64,000 bases of DNA, from positions 62,001 through 126,000 of the forward strand of contig NZ_CACSJA010000011.1 of assembly GCF_902706035.1 (NCBI RefSeq), read 5' to 3'. Of this stretch, positions 39,587 to 48,881 are shown one piece after another. The DNA is from Pantoea sp. 18069. GTDB lineage: Bacteria > Pseudomonadota > Gammaproteobacteria > Burkholderiales > Burkholderiaceae_C. Numbering within the stretch: position 1 is the first letter of the stretch; every line of letters begins with the position of its first letter. The position numbers were made by a program, and so were the translations under genes. The notes beneath the pieces are model-generated. The model had not been told where the DNA came from and searched no databases. It saw only the letters and a program-made list of their open reading frames with translations.

Positions 39587-40612
39587 GTGTCCACTCCATC
39601 GACTGCCCGTGCCATGCCTGCGTCTGCAAAGACGCCAGCCACGCCACGCGGCCCAACACCCCGTCGTCTGAACGCCCTGTCCGGCGTCTGGGCCGACCGT
39701 GGCTTTGCCTGGCTCGCCCGCGCCGCGGCCGTGCTGACCCTGGGTCTGCTCGCTGCCATTCTGGGCTCGCTGCTGATAGGCGCCTGGCCCGCAATCCATG
39801 AATACGGCCTGGGATTCCTCACCAGCAGCGTCTGGGATCCCGTGCAGAACCAGTACGGCGGACTGGTGATGATCTACGGCACGCTTGCCACCTCGATCAT
39901 CGCGCTGGTGATCGCCGTGCCCGTGAGCTTCGGCATCGCCCTGTTCCTGACCGAACTGTCCCCGGCCTGGCTCAAGCGCCCGCTGGGAACGGCCATCGAA
40001 CTGCTGGCCGCCGTGCCGTCCATCGTCTACGGCATGTGGGGGCTGATGGTCTTCGGTCCCGTGCTCGCCACCTACGTGCAGATACCGCTGCAGTCGCTGT
40101 TTGCGGGCATTCCCTATCTTCAAGCCTTCGTCTCCGGCCCGCCCGTGGGCATCGGCATTCTGTCGGCCGGCATCATCCTGGCCATCATGGTCATTCCGTT
40201 CATTGCTTCGGTGATGCGCGACGTGTTCGAAGTCACGCCGGCGCTGCTCAAGGAATCGGCCTACGGTCTGGGTGCGACCACCTGGGAAGTGGTCTGGAAA
40301 GTCGTGCTGCCCTACACCAAGACCGGCGTGCTCGGCGGCGTGATGCTGGGACTGGGACGCGCGCTTGGTGAAACCATGGCCGTCACTTTCGTGATCGGCA
40401 ACATGAACCAGCTCAACTCGCTGTCGATTTTCGAAGCCGCCAACAGCATCACGTCGGCGCTGGCCAACGAGTTCGCCGAAGCCGGCGAAGGCCTGCACCA
40501 GGCCTCGCTGATCTATCTGGGCCTGATCCTGTTCTTCATCACCTTCGTGGTGCTGTCGCTGTCCAAGGTGCTGCTGTCCCGCCTGCAGAAGAATGAAGGA
40601 GCGCGCTCATGA
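39587..40612 (+). CDS. pstC: Phosphate ABC transporter permease PstC
   Basis: PstC is one of two inner-membrane subunits of the high-affinity phosphate importer. The 341-residue product starts at GTG 39587 after GAAGAGG. It has an N-terminal cytoplasmic stretch of about 45 residues rich in Pro and Ala, then six or more membrane helices. The EAA-type coupling loop is recognisable around [20 protein letters not shown]. The motif [20 protein letters not shown] with [11 protein letters not shown] is characteristic of PstC. It overlaps pstA by 4 bp (ATGA). Confidence 0.97.
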   Translation: MSTPSTARAMPASAKTPATPRGPTPRRLNALSGVWADRGFAWLARAAAVLTLGLLAAILGSLLIGAWPAIHEYGLGFLTSSVWDPVQNQYGGLVMIYGTLATSIIALVIAVPVSFGIALFLTELSPAWLKRPLGTAIELLAAVPSIVYGMWGLMVFGPVLATYVQIPLQSLFAGIPYLQAFVSGPPVGIGILSAGIILAIMVIPFIASVMRDVFEVTPALLKESAYGLGATTWEVVWKVVLPYTKTGVLGGVMLGLGRALGETMAVTFVIGNMNQLNSLSIFEAANSITSALANEFAEAGEGLHQASLIYLGLILFFITFVVLSLSKVLLSRLQKNEGARS

Positions 40613-41508
40613 ACCCGAGCCCTGTGAACGGCACGGCCCACCGGGTCCTGCAGGCGGCCGAGCTGGCCGCCCAGCGCCAGGCGCGCTATGCATCGCGCAA
40701 GCGCGTCAACCAGGTCGCGCTGACGCTGGCGCTGGCCGCTATGGCCTTCGGCCTGTTCTGGCTGGTCTGGATTCTGTGGGAGACCATACGCCTGGGCCTG
40801 GGCGGCCTGAGCCTGATGCTCTTCACCGACATGACGCCGCCGCCGAACGAGGCCGGCGGCCTGGCCAACGCGATCTTCGGCTCGCTGGTCATGGTGACCA
40901 TGGCGACGCTGATCGGCACGCCTATCGGCATCCTGGCCGGCGTGTATCTTGCCGAGTACGAGCAGCGCGGCTGGCTCGCGCGCACCACGCGCTTCGTCAA
41001 CGACATCCTGCTGTCGGCGCCGAGCATCGTCATCGGCCTGTTCGTCTACGCCGTGGTCGTGGCCCAACTCAAGAGCTTCTCCGGTTTTGCCGGTGTGGTG
41101 GCGCTGGCGCTGATCGTGATTCCGGTCGTGATCCGCACCACCGAGAACATGCTGATGCTGGTGCCGTCCAGCCTGCGCGAAGCGGCCTATGCGCTGGGCA
41201 CGCCCAAGTGGAAAGTCATCATGATGGTCACGCTGCGCGCGGCGCGCGCCGGCGTGATCACCGGCGTGCTGCTGGCCGTGGCGCGTATCGCGGGGGAGAC
41301 CGCGCCGCTGCTGTTCACCGCGCTGAACAACCAGTTCTGGAATGCCGACCTGAGCAAGCCCATGGCGAGCCTGCCGGTGACCATCTTCAAGTTTGCAATG
41401 AGCCCGTACGAGAACTGGCAGCAGCTGGCCTGGGCCGGCGTCTTCCTGATCACCGTGGCCGTGCTGGGTCTCAATATCCTGGCGCGTGTGCTCACACGCC
41501 AAAAATAA
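40609..41508 (+). CDS. pstA: Phosphate ABC transporter permease PstA
   Basis: PstA pairs with PstC to form the transmembrane channel. The 299-residue protein begins with a cytoplasmic segment, then has about six helices. Signature stretches are [55 protein letters not shown], and the coupling loop [20 protein letters not shown], with [20 protein letters not shown] near the end. Its ATG overlaps the pstC stop, so expression is coupled. pstB follows after 16 bp. Confidence 0.97.
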   Translation: MNPSPVNGTAHRVLQAAELAAQRQARYASRKRVNQVALTLALAAMAFGLFWLVWILWETIRLGLGGLSLMLFTDMTPPPNEAGGLANAIFGSLVMVTMATLIGTPIGILAGVYLAEYEQRGWLARTTRFVNDILLSAPSIVIGLFVYAVVVAQLKSFSGFAGVVALALIVIPVVIRTTENMLMLVPSSLREAAYALGTPKWKVIMMVTLRAARAGVITGVLLAVARIAGETAPLLFTALNNQFWNADLSKPMASLPVTIFKFAMSPYENWQQLAWAGVFLITVAVLGLNILARVLTRQK

Positions 41509-41524
41509 GGCAAGGTAACTTCCC

Positions 41525-42310
41525 ATGTCGACCACTCTTTCTCCCATTCCCTCCCTGTCGTCCAAGCTGACGGTGCGCAACCTCAACTTCTATTACGGCA
41601 AGTTCCACGCGCTCAAGGGCATCAACCTGGACATTCCGGAAAAGAAGGTCACGGCGTTCATCGGTCCGTCGGGCTGCGGCAAGTCGACACTGCTGCGTAC
41701 TTTCAACCGCATGTTCGAGCTCTATCCCGACCAGCGCGCCCAGGGCGAGATCCTGCTCGATGGCGACAATCTGCTGACCAGCAAGCAGGACGTGGCGCTG
41801 GTCCGCGCCAAGATCGGCATGGTTTTCCAGAAACCCACACCGTTCCCGATGTCGATCTACGACAACATCGCCTTTGGCGTCAAACTGTTCGAACGCCTGA
41901 GCGCCACCGACATGGACGACCGCGTCGAATGGGCGCTGCGCAAGGCGGCGCTGTGGAATGAAGTCAAGGACAAGCTGCAGCAAAGCGGCTCGGGCCTGTC
42001 GGGCGGCCAGCAGCAGCGCCTGTGCATCGCGCGCGGCATTGCGATCAAGCCCGAAGTGCTGCTGCTCGACGAACCGTGCTCGGCGCTGGACCCGATCTCG
42101 ACGGCCAAGATCGAAGAGCTGATCGCCGAGCTCAAGAACGACTACACGGTGGTGATCGTCACGCACAACATGCAGCAGGCGGCGCGCTGCAGCGATTACA
42201 CCGCCTACATGTACCTGGGCGACTTGATGGAGTTCGGCGAAACCGAGCAGATGTTCTTCAAGCCCCAGCGCAAGGAAACCGAAGATTACATCACTGGCCG
42301 TTTCGGCTGA
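41525..42310 (+). CDS. pstB: Phosphate ABC transporter ATP-binding protein
   Basis: PstB supplies ATP hydrolysis for phosphate import and, with PhoU, passes the phosphate signal to PhoR. The 261-residue protein has Walker [19 protein letters not shown], a Q-loop [17 protein letters not shown], the ABC signature [19 protein letters not shown], Walker [15 protein letters not shown] and the H-loop [15 protein letters not shown]. All key residues are intact. The start [20 protein letters not shown] lies 16 bp after pstA. Confidence 0.98.
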   Translation: MSTTLSPIPSLSSKLTVRNLNFYYGKFHALKGINLDIPEKKVTAFIGPSGCGKSTLLRTFNRMFELYPDQRAQGEILLDGDNLLTSKQDVALVRAKIGMVFQKPTPFPMSIYDNIAFGVKLFERLSATDMDDRVEWALRKAALWNEVKDKLQQSGSGLSGGQQQRLCIARGIAIKPEVLLLDEPCSALDPISTAKIEELIAELKNDYTVVIVTHNMQQAARCSDYTAYMYLGDLMEFGETEQMFFKPQRKETEDYITGRFG

Positions 42311-42323
42311 GGAGACAGGCAAC

Positions 42324-43025
42324 ATGAACGAAAAACACCTCTCGTCCCAGTTCGACGCCGAGCTCAACCGTATCTCCACGCGCGTCATGGAGCTCGGTGG
42401 CATGGTCGAATCGCAGATCCGCCTGGCCATCTATTCGCTCGCGGAGTTCAGCGTCGAAGCCGCCGACCAGGTGGACGAGGCCGAGAAGCAGATCAATGCG
42501 ATGGAAGTCGAGATCGACCACGAGCTGTCGTCTATCATCGCCCGGCGCCAGCCGACGGCGCGCGACCTGCGCCTGCTGATCGCGTTCTCCAAGGCCACGG
42601 CCAACCTCGAGCGCATGGGCGACGAGGCGCACAAGATGTCGCGCATGGTGCGCTCCATCGTCAGCAGCGGCTCGGCGCGGGTCCTGCCCTCGAACGAGCT
42701 GCGCATCGCCGCCGACCTGGCTTCGGGCCTGCTGCGCAAGACGCTGGACGCGCTCGCGCGCCTGGACACCAAGGCTGCGGTCGCGATCCTCAAGGAAGAC
42801 GATCTGATCGACCAGGAGTTCGACGGCTTCGTGCGCAAGCTCATCACCTACATGATGGAAGACCCGCGCACCATCTCGGCCAGCCTGGACCTGCTGTTCC
42901 TGGCCAAGGCCATCGAGCGCATCGGCGACCACTCGAAGAACCTGGCGGAACTGATCATTTATCTGGTGGAAGGCAAGGATGTGCGCCACCAGACCATGGC
43001 CGCCATCGAATCGGCCGTGCTCTAA
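42324..43025 (+). CDS. phoU: Phosphate signalling regulator PhoU
   Basis: PhoU is a cytoplasmic metal-binding helical-bundle protein that keeps PhoR inhibited when phosphate is plentiful and limits Pst activity. The 233-residue product has two homologous three-helix bundles. The repeats are recognisable as VDEAEKQINAMEVEIDHEL with ATANLERMGDEAHKMSRMV in the first half and DDLIDQEFDGFVRKL with KAIERIGDHSKNLAEL in the second. The E-R-x-G-D metal-binding motifs are intact in both. It sits between pstB and phoB. Confidence 0.97.
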   Translation: MNEKHLSSQFDAELNRISTRVMELGGMVESQIRLAIYSLAEFSVEAADQVDEAEKQINAMEVEIDHELSSIIARRQPTARDLRLLIAFSKATANLERMGDEAHKMSRMVRSIVSSGSARVLPSNELRIAADLASGLLRKTLDALARLDTKAAVAILKEDDLIDQEFDGFVRKLITYMMEDPRTISASLDLLFLAKAIERIGDHSKNLAELIIYLVEGKDVRHQTMAAIESAVL

Positions 43026-43043
43026 GCCAGAAAGACGACAGGG

Positions 43044-43751
43044 ATGAAAAAACTGCCCTTGGTCCTCATCGTCGAGGACGAGCCCGCGATTGCCGAGCTG
43101 ATTGCGGTCAATTTGCGGCACAACGGATTCCAACCCATCTGGGCTGAAGACGGGATTTCGGCGCAGCGCGAGCTCGACGCCGTGCTGCCCGATGTGATCC
43201 TGCTCGACTGGATGCTGCCGGGCACGAGCGGGCTGGCGCTGGCGCGCAAGTGGCGCGCCGACGCGCGCACCAAGCCCGTGCCCATCCTGATGCTCACGGC
43301 CCGGGGCGACGAGCCCGACAAGGTCGCGGGCCTGGACGCGGGTGCCGACGATTACATCACCAAGCCGTTTTCCACCCAGGAGCTGCTCGCGCGCATCCGC
43401 GCGGTGCTGCGCCGGCGCGCGCCCGAGCAGCTGCAGGACCAGGTCAGCGCGGGCGCGCTGGTGCTCGACGCCGCGGCCCACCGCGTGAGCTACAGCGGCG
43501 AGCCGCTCAAGCTCGGGCCTACCGAGTTCAAGCTGCTGCACTATTTCATGAAGCACCCGGAGCGCGTGCACAGCCGTTCGCAACTGCTCGACAAGGTCTG
43601 GGGCGACCATGTGTTCATCGAGGAGCGCACGGTCGACGTGCATGTCAAGCGCCTGCGCGAAGCGCTGGGCGAGGCCAGCGGCCTCGTCGAGACGGTGCGT
43701 GGCGCGGGTTACCGGCTGAGTGTGCCGGCCATGAACTCAAGCACCTCCTGA
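43044..43751 (+). CDS. phoB: Phosphate regulon response regulator PhoB
   Basis: PhoB is the OmpR-type transcription factor activated by PhoR. The 235-residue product has a receiver domain (LIVEDEPAIAELIAV with the acidic pocket, VILLDWMLPGTSGLAL with the phospho-accepting Asp, MLTARGDEPDKVAGLDAGAD and ITKPFSTQELLARI with the conserved Lys). Its winged-helix DNA-binding domain includes LGPTEFKLLHYFMKHPERVH and EERTVDVHVKRLREALGE. It is expected to bind the boxes before pstS and ppk described here. It lies in the same operon as pst, unlike the separate phoBR locus of E. coli. Confidence 0.97.
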   Translation: MKKLPLVLIVEDEPAIAELIAVNLRHNGFQPIWAEDGISAQRELDAVLPDVILLDWMLPGTSGLALARKWRADARTKPVPILMLTARGDEPDKVAGLDAGADDYITKPFSTQELLARIRAVLRRRAPEQLQDQVSAGALVLDAAAHRVSYSGEPLKLGPTEFKLLHYFMKHPERVHSRSQLLDKVWGDHVFIEERTVDVHVKRLREALGEASGLVETVRGAGYRLSVPAMNSSTS

Positions 43752-43827
43752 ACCGGGGCAGGTCGGTCTCGGTGGGCATCCTGGAGCGCTGAGAACCGGC
43801 ATATGGCGCATGGCATGCGCCGTGGGC

Positions 43828-43853
43828 GCGCCGCCGGACCTTCCGGGCGGCGC
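43828..43853 (+). other. Strong hairpin in the phoB-phoR spacer
   Basis: GCGCCGCC at 43828-43835 pairs with GGCGGCGC at 43846-43853, with an inner GGA/TCC stem. No T tract follows, so it is more likely an mRNA processing or translation-control element than a terminator. The 119-bp spacer has no gene of its own. Confidence 0.5.
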
Positions 43854-43870
43854 AGCAAAAGGCGAAAAAT

Positions 43871-45232
43871 ATGGTCTGGCGTAGTTTCTGGTTCTTTGGG
43901 ATGCAACTGCTGGGGGGTGCGGCGGGCTGGTGGCTGGGCGACCTGCCCGGCGCGCTCATCGGCGTGCTGCTGGGCGGCTGGCTGTGGCTGGCGCAGGACA
44001 GCTGGAGCGCATCCCGGCTGCTGTCGTGGCTGCGCAGCTCGGAGCTCGCGAATGCGCCCGCGCAGCGCGGGCTCTGGGGCGAAATCGGCGAACGCGCGCG
44101 CCGCTGGCTGCGGCTGCAAAGCCAGCAGACCCAGGCCAGCGACGAGCGCCTGCATGACATCCTGTCGGCGCTGCAGGCCAGCCCCAACGGCGTGGTGCTG
44201 CTCGATGAGCAGAGCCGGATCGAGTGGTGCAACCAGATTTCCTACGCACAGTTCGGCTTCGACGCGGCACGCGACCGGATGCAGAACATCGGCAACCTGG
44301 TGCGCGACCCGTCCTTCAGCCACTATCTGAGCGCGCAGGACTTTTCCCGCGATCTGATACTGCAAGGGCGTGACAGCATGCCCGGGCGGCCGGTGCGCCT
44401 GTCGGTGCAGATCTTTCCCTATGGCGATGGCCGGCGCCTGCTGCTGGCGCGTGACGTCACGGCGCAGGAGCAGGCCGAAGCCATGCGCCGCGATTTCGTC
44501 GCCAATGTCTCGCACGAAATCCGCACGCCGCTCACGGTGCTGGTCGGCTTCGTCGAAACGCTGCAGACCCTGCAGTTGCCGGACGACGAGCGGGCGCGCT
44601 ATCTGGCGCTGATGGCCCAGCAGTCGGCGCGCATGCAGCATCTGGTCGAGGATCTGCTGGCGCTGTCGCGCCTCGAAGGCAGTCCCTTGCCGGGGCTCAC
44701 GCAGTGGACGCCCGTGGGCCTGTTGCTGCGCCAGTGCGAAGACGAGGCGCGCGGGCTGTCGGTCGCGTTGACCCGGTCCCAGAACCGGCCCCATCTGATT
44801 GAATTTCCGGATTCGCCTGCGGGCGCGGAGCTCGGCGAGATCGCGGGCGCGGCCACCGAGCTGCAAAGCGCGTTCTCCAACCTGCTCGCGAATGCGCTGC
44901 GCTACACGCCGGCCGGTGGCCGCGTGACCGTGCGCTGGCAGCCGCATGCCGACGGCAGCGCGACTTTCTCGGTGCAGGACGCGGGCCCGGGCATAGACCC
45001 CGTGCACCTGACGCGGCTGACCGAGCGCTTCTACCGCGTGGACCGCAGCCGTTCGCGCGATACCGGCGGCACCGGCCTGGGCCTGGCCATCGTCAAGCAT
45101 GTGCTGCAGCGCCATGGCGCGACGCTCGCCGTGCGCAGCACCGTGGGCAGCGGCTCGGTGTTCTCCGTCACCTTTCCCGCGCAGCGCCTGCGCCAGGCGC
45201 CGGCGCTGGGCGCTGCCGACGCGGCTTCATGA
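43871..45232 (+). CDS. phoR: Phosphate regulon sensor histidine kinase PhoR
   Basis: PhoR phosphorylates PhoB when phosphate is scarce. The 453-residue protein begins MVWRSFWFFGMQLLGGAAGW with two hydrophobic segments in the first 50 residues and almost no periplasmic part, typical of PhoR, which senses through PstB/PhoU. A PAS domain lies at about 90-195 (ALQASPNGVVLLDEQSRIEW). The phospho-acceptor motif is NVSHEIRTPLTVLVGF, followed by N box LLANALRYTPAGGR, DAGPGIDP and GGTGLGLAIVKHVLQRHG. Its last 6 bp overlap the convergent MATE gene. Confidence 0.96.
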   Translation: MVWRSFWFFGMQLLGGAAGWWLGDLPGALIGVLLGGWLWLAQDSWSASRLLSWLRSSELANAPAQRGLWGEIGERARRWLRLQSQQTQASDERLHDILSALQASPNGVVLLDEQSRIEWCNQISYAQFGFDAARDRMQNIGNLVRDPSFSHYLSAQDFSRDLILQGRDSMPGRPVRLSVQIFPYGDGRRLLLARDVTAQEQAEAMRRDFVANVSHEIRTPLTVLVGFVETLQTLQLPDDERARYLALMAQQSARMQHLVEDLLALSRLEGSPLPGLTQWTPVGLLLRQCEDEARGLSVALTRSQNRPHLIEFPDSPAGAELGEIAGAATELQSAFSNLLANALRYTPAGGRVTVRWQPHADGSATFSVQDAGPGIDPVHLTRLTERFYRVDRSRSRDTGGTGLGLAIVKHVLQRHGATLAVRSTVGSGSVFSVTFPAQRLRQAPALGAADAAS

Positions 45233-45237
45233 AGCCG
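45222..45237. other. Palindrome containing both convergent stop codons of phoR and the MATE gene
   Basis: CGGCTTCATGAAGCCG is a perfect 16-bp palindrome. Its centre, TCATGA (45227-45232), supplies the TGA stop of phoR on the + strand and the TGA stop of the MATE gene on the - strand. There is no separate terminator between the two genes. Confidence 0.7.
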
Positions 45238-46582
45238 GCTGCGCGCCGTGCCTGCGCAGCGTGTGCCACAGCAGGCCGCTGAAGGCAAGGGCGGTGATGC
45301 CCAGGGCCAGCGCGCTCATCGCCCAGAACGGCGCGGGCGTGGGCCTGCCGCTCCAGGGGCCGACGCCGCCATAGGCGAGCCAGTAGCCGCCGGCCAGGCC
45401 GCCGCCCCACAGCAGTACGCAATAGGTCAGCAGCGGCGCGACCGTGATGCGGTAGCAGCGCAGCACGAAGATGCAGAAGGTCTGTACCGCATCGGCCGCA
45501 TGGTAGGCGCCGACCCACAGCAGCAGCGAGGCCGCAAGGGCCGCGACCTGGGCGTCGCTGGTGTAGATGGCCGCAAGCAGATGGCGGCTGATCAGCAGCA
45601 GCGCGGTCAGCACCAGGCCCATCAGCGCGGCCAGGCGCAGGCCCAGCACGACCAGCTGCCGGGCGCGCACTTCGTCGCCGGCGCCACGCCACCAGCTCAC
45701 GCGTGCGCTGGTCGCAATCGCCAGCGACAGCGGCACCATGTAGCAGACCGCAGCCAGGTTGGCTGCGATCTGGTGGCTGGCCGCTGCCAGATTGCCCTGG
45801 CGTGCGACAAACAGCGCGACCAGCGTGAACGACGTCACTTCGACCAGGATGGCCATGCCCGCGGGCAGGCCCAGGCGCAGGAACTGGCCGAGCTGGGTCC
45901 AGTCCGGACGCTCCATGCGCCGCCACAGCAGCAGCGGCGCGTACAGTGATTGCGTGCGCACCAGCCACAGGCCCAGGCCCAGCAAGGTGTAATTGACAAC
46001 GAGCGTGGCCCAGGCGCAGCCGGCCACGCCCAGCGCGGGCAGGCCCGCGCCGCCGAAAGTGAACCAGATCGACAGCGGCAGCTTGAGCGCCAGCGCGCCG
46101 ACCTGCAGCCAGGTCACGAGCTGCGGCCGGCCCAGCGACTGGTTGAGCGTGCTGTAGATGCGAAACAGCATTGCCGGCGGCAGGCCCCAGGCGAGGATGC
46201 TCAGGTAATTGCGCACATCGGCCTTGAGGGCCTCGGGCACGTCGGTCCAGCGCAGTATCGCGTCGGGCGACAGCAGCACGGTCATGCCGAGCACGCAGAT
46301 GCCCAGGCACAGGTACAGCGACTGGCGCAGCGAGCGGCCCATGGCCGGCAGCCGGCCCGCGCCGCGCTGCTCGGACCACAGCGGCAGCAGCGCCTGCAAG
46401 ATGCCCATCAGCGAGATGTAGACGCTCACGAACACCGCCGAGCCTACCGACAGCGCGGCCAGGGCCGCGGGCGAGTAGCGGCCCGCGACAATCGTGTCGG
46501 TCACGCCGAAAGCCATGATGGCCAGCTGGCCCGCGAGCACGGTGAGTGCGTGGCGGGCAATGGTCGAGAGCTCGGACCTCAT
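45227..46582 (-). CDS. MATE-family multidrug/sodium efflux protein
   Basis: This 451-residue inner-membrane protein has about twelve hydrophobic helices in two halves and fits the NorM-like MATE family, which exports cationic compounds in exchange for sodium or protons. Landmarks are ALTVLAGQLAIMAFGVTDTI followed by VAGRYSPAALAALSVGSAV in helix 1-2, LPLWSEQRGAGRLPAMGRSL, and in the second half VALFVARQGNLAAASHQIAA, the standard MATE loop. The ATG at 46582 was chosen; a longer frame within the upstream gene has no support. It overlaps that gene's stop by 4 bp, so both are co-translated from one - strand operon. Confidence 0.9.
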   Translation of the reverse strand: MRSELSTIARHALTVLAGQLAIMAFGVTDTIVAGRYSPAALAALSVGSAVFVSVYISLMGILQALLPLWSEQRGAGRLPAMGRSLRQSLYLCLGICVLGMTVLLSPDAILRWTDVPEALKADVRNYLSILAWGLPPAMLFRIYSTLNQSLGRPQLVTWLQVGALALKLPLSIWFTFGGAGLPALGVAGCAWATLVVNYTLLGLGLWLVRTQSLYAPLLLWRRMERPDWTQLGQFLRLGLPAGMAILVEVTSFTLVALFVARQGNLAAASHQIAANLAAVCYMVPLSLAIATSARVSWWRGAGDEVRARQLVVLGLRLAALMGLVLTALLLISRHLLAAIYTSDAQVAALAASLLLWVGAYHAADAVQTFCIFVLRCYRITVAPLLTYCVLLWGGGLAGGYWLAYGGVGPWSGRPTPAPFWAMSALALGITALAFSGLLWHTLRRHGAQPAS

Positions 46583-48324
46583 CGGCCAGTGCGCTTGCGC
46601 AGCAGCAGCAACTGGTCGTTCTTGACCGTGGGCCGGGCAATGCGCGCCACGGGCTGCCAGTCGCGCTGCAGCGCGCGATCCTGCGTCGCGTCCCACATCT
46701 GCGCATCGGCGACCAGCCAGTCGCAGGGGCGGCGGTTTTCGCTGGTGGTCGAAATCTGCGTGGTCGCGACCTGGCCATGGAATTCCAGGCCGGTCAGCTG
46801 GGCGCGGCTGAGCCCGTAGGTGGCCACGCACTGCGGCGCGGGGCTGCCGATGGCGGCCATGACCTGCTGGACCTGCGGCGCATAGCTGCGCGCGTAGTCG
46901 AGCATGGGCAGCCACAGCGTCATCAGCAGCAGCCAGCCCAGCGTCGCGCCGCCGGCCGGCAGCACCAGCGTTTTCCAGATGGCCGCGCGGTTGCGCGAGG
47001 TGCGCCAGACCACGAGCGCGCACCAGGCCACGGTGGCGGTGAGCGCGACGATGAAGGCCAGCAGCGAGAACTCGGGCACGAAGCCCGGCGCGAGCTTGGC
47101 GACGTTCGCGGCCGGCTTGGCGGGCACGCCGGTCTGCAGCGAAATCCAGATCACCCAGATGGTGATTGCCGAGACACTGAAGAAGATCAGCGTGAACCAG
47201 TCGATCAGCGCGCCTATGCTGCGGCGCAGCGTCGGCAGCGCGAACGCGGCGAGCGTGGCGATCGCGGGCAGCCCGGGCAGCAGCGCGCGGTCCGCGGGCT
47301 GGGTGAACAGCGCGGCGACGAAGGCCAGCCCGGCAAACCAGATCGGCAGCACCAGATGGCGGTGGCGCATGGGGTGGGCAATCTGCTTGCGCCAGCGCCA
47401 CAGCGTCCACAGCGCCAACGGCCAGGCGGGCCAGCTGAACCATGCGAGCAGGCGCAGCAGGCTCGCCCATTCGGGGCTGCCGAGGGGTGGCAGCGCGATG
47501 CGCCACTGCCACAGATCGAGCGCCGTGGCGAGCCAGGCGGCAAGCACGGTGCTCGCGAGCCAGGCCAGGCCCCAGCCACGCGAGGCGCAAGTGGCTTCGG
47601 CCGGGGGCGAAAGCCAGGCCAGGGCCGCGCAGCCCAGGCCCATCATGATCGCCATGGTCGGGGCGCCGCTGAGCACCAGCCCGGCCATGCCCAGCAGCAT
47701 TGCCGCGCCAGGCGCTGCACGGCGGTAGGGCATGGCCGCGGCCGCGAAGAACACCAGCGTGGTGCAGCTGAGCTGGGTCACGTAGCTCGTGGTCTCGTGC
47801 GACAGCTGGGCCAGGCCCAGGCAGGCGATCAGCGCCAGCAGGCCGCCGTCGGCCATGGCGCGCGCATAGTCGATGGGGTTGGCTTCACCGCCGAACGCAA
47901 ACGCCACGGGCTGGGCTCCGGGGCTGCGTGCGAGGCTGTATACGCCCCACCAGGTCGCGGCCATGGCCACCAGCAGCAGCAGCATGAAAGGCAGGCGCAC
48001 GGCCATTTCCGCGGGCATCGCGGCCGGCGCGAGCTGCAGCGCCCAGGCGCCCAGCCAGTAGGGCAGCAGGCCATCGGTCTGCGGCGCCATGCCGGCGAGC
48101 AGGGGATCCATCCATTCGGTACGGCCCTCGAACAGCGCGAGCATGTAGCCGAAGGCCGTGATGTCGGCGTTCTTCCAGGGCGCGCGCCCGACGAAGCCCG
48201 GCACCACATAGGCCAGGCACAGCAGGAGCAGCGCCCAGCGCGGCAGGGTGCGCACGGCCTGTTGTGAAACGATGGCGGGGGTAGGTTGGTTCACGCGGCG
48301 TAAGAACGACAAGAAAGACCGCAA
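46579..48324 (-). CDS. ArnT/PMT-like GT-C membrane glycosyltransferase
   Basis: This 581-residue protein has about eleven to twelve membrane helices and the arrangement of polyprenyl-phosphate-dependent GT-C transferases. After the first helix (WALLLLCLAYVVPGFVG) the first periplasmic loop reads RAPWKNADITAFGYMLALFE, where the Asp-containing loop is the expected catalytic position. The C-terminal soluble part (about 490-581, QCVATYGLSRAQLTGLEFHG and CDWLVADAQMW) resembles the periplasmic domain of ArnT-like proteins. The donor and target are unknown. It is followed by the MATE gene with a 4-bp overlap. Confidence 0.75.
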   Translation of the reverse strand: MRSFLSFLRRVNQPTPAIVSQQAVRTLPRWALLLLCLAYVVPGFVGRAPWKNADITAFGYMLALFEGRTEWMDPLLAGMAPQTDGLLPYWLGAWALQLAPAAMPAEMAVRLPFMLLLLVAMAATWWGVYSLARSPGAQPVAFAFGGEANPIDYARAMADGGLLALIACLGLAQLSHETTSYVTQLSCTTLVFFAAAAMPYRRAAPGAAMLLGMAGLVLSGAPTMAIMMGLGCAALAWLSPPAEATCASRGWGLAWLASTVLAAWLATALDLWQWRIALPPLGSPEWASLLRLLAWFSWPAWPLALWTLWRWRKQIAHPMRHRHLVLPIWFAGLAFVAALFTQPADRALLPGLPAIATLAAFALPTLRRSIGALIDWFTLIFFSVSAITIWVIWISLQTGVPAKPAANVAKLAPGFVPEFSLLAFIVALTATVAWCALVVWRTSRNRAAIWKTLVLPAGGATLGWLLLMTLWLPMLDYARSYAPQVQQVMAAIGSPAPQCVATYGLSRAQLTGLEFHGQVATTQISTTSENRRPCDWLVADAQMWDATQDRALQRDWQPVARIARPTVKNDQLLLLRKRTGR

Positions 48325-48491
48325 GAATACGCGAACCCGGTGCGTTCAGAGGTGGGCGGGGGAGTATGAGCCACTTTTGTGGATGTGATCTTTCCCGCCG
48401 GCGTGCAATGCCTCGAGATATGTGCGCACTTGTCGTGCGCAGCATGCAGCCACTGAGCGTGTCGATACGGCAGGCGGCCTGCGGCGTGCAT
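48325..48491. other. Gap between the GT-C gene and inverted-repeat element B
   Basis: This 167-bp stretch should contain the promoter of the - strand glycosyltransferase/MATE operon. No convincing -35/-10 pair, hairpin or gene was recognised. Beyond it lies element B (48492-48764), then 117 bp of mixed sequence up to the 3' end of the ankyrin gene. Confidence 0.4.
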
Positions 48492-48764
48492 CTAAGAACG
48501 TGTTCATGATTTCAACGCGTCGCGTTGGGACGCAATCGGGATGAGTTCGAAGCGCTGCGGCGCAGCTTGCACCGGGGTGCAAGCAAGCTGCAGCGCGAAG
48601 AAATCGCCCGATTTCGTCCCAACCCTTCGGGACAGAGCCTTGGCGGGCGGTCTGCGTCGTTGCAGATCCTCGCAATAGCAGGGCTATTGCTGCGGTACTG
48701 CGCCTAGCATCCCATCCCGCCAAGGCGCTGTCGCGGCGCGAAGAGATCGTGAACACGTTCTAAG
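48492..48764. mobile_element. MITE-like inverted-repeat element, copy B
   Basis: A 273-bp non-coding element has imperfect 21-bp terminal inverted repeats. The left end begins CTAAGAACGTGTTCATGAT (48492) and the right end is the complement of CTTAGAACGTGTTCACGAT (48746-48764). Inside are a GCTTGCACC/GGTGCAAGC hairpin (48565-48584), a 17-bp inverted pair at 48631-48647 and 48716-48732, and a central GCAATAGC-AGG-GCTATTGC. The 48644-48720 core matches element A (29461-29540) at roughly 70 percent identity by eye. No transposase is present. It borders the ankyrin-protein gene. Confidence 0.65.
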
Positions 48765-48881
48765 CACCGGGTCTCGGGTTTGTGGCTGGTTTTGTCAGCC
48801 CCTCGACGGGCTGCCACGCTCAAAGAAAAATGCTGTGGTTTGAGAATTTCAATCAAAACTCGCAGGAGTTTGACGGGGGAA

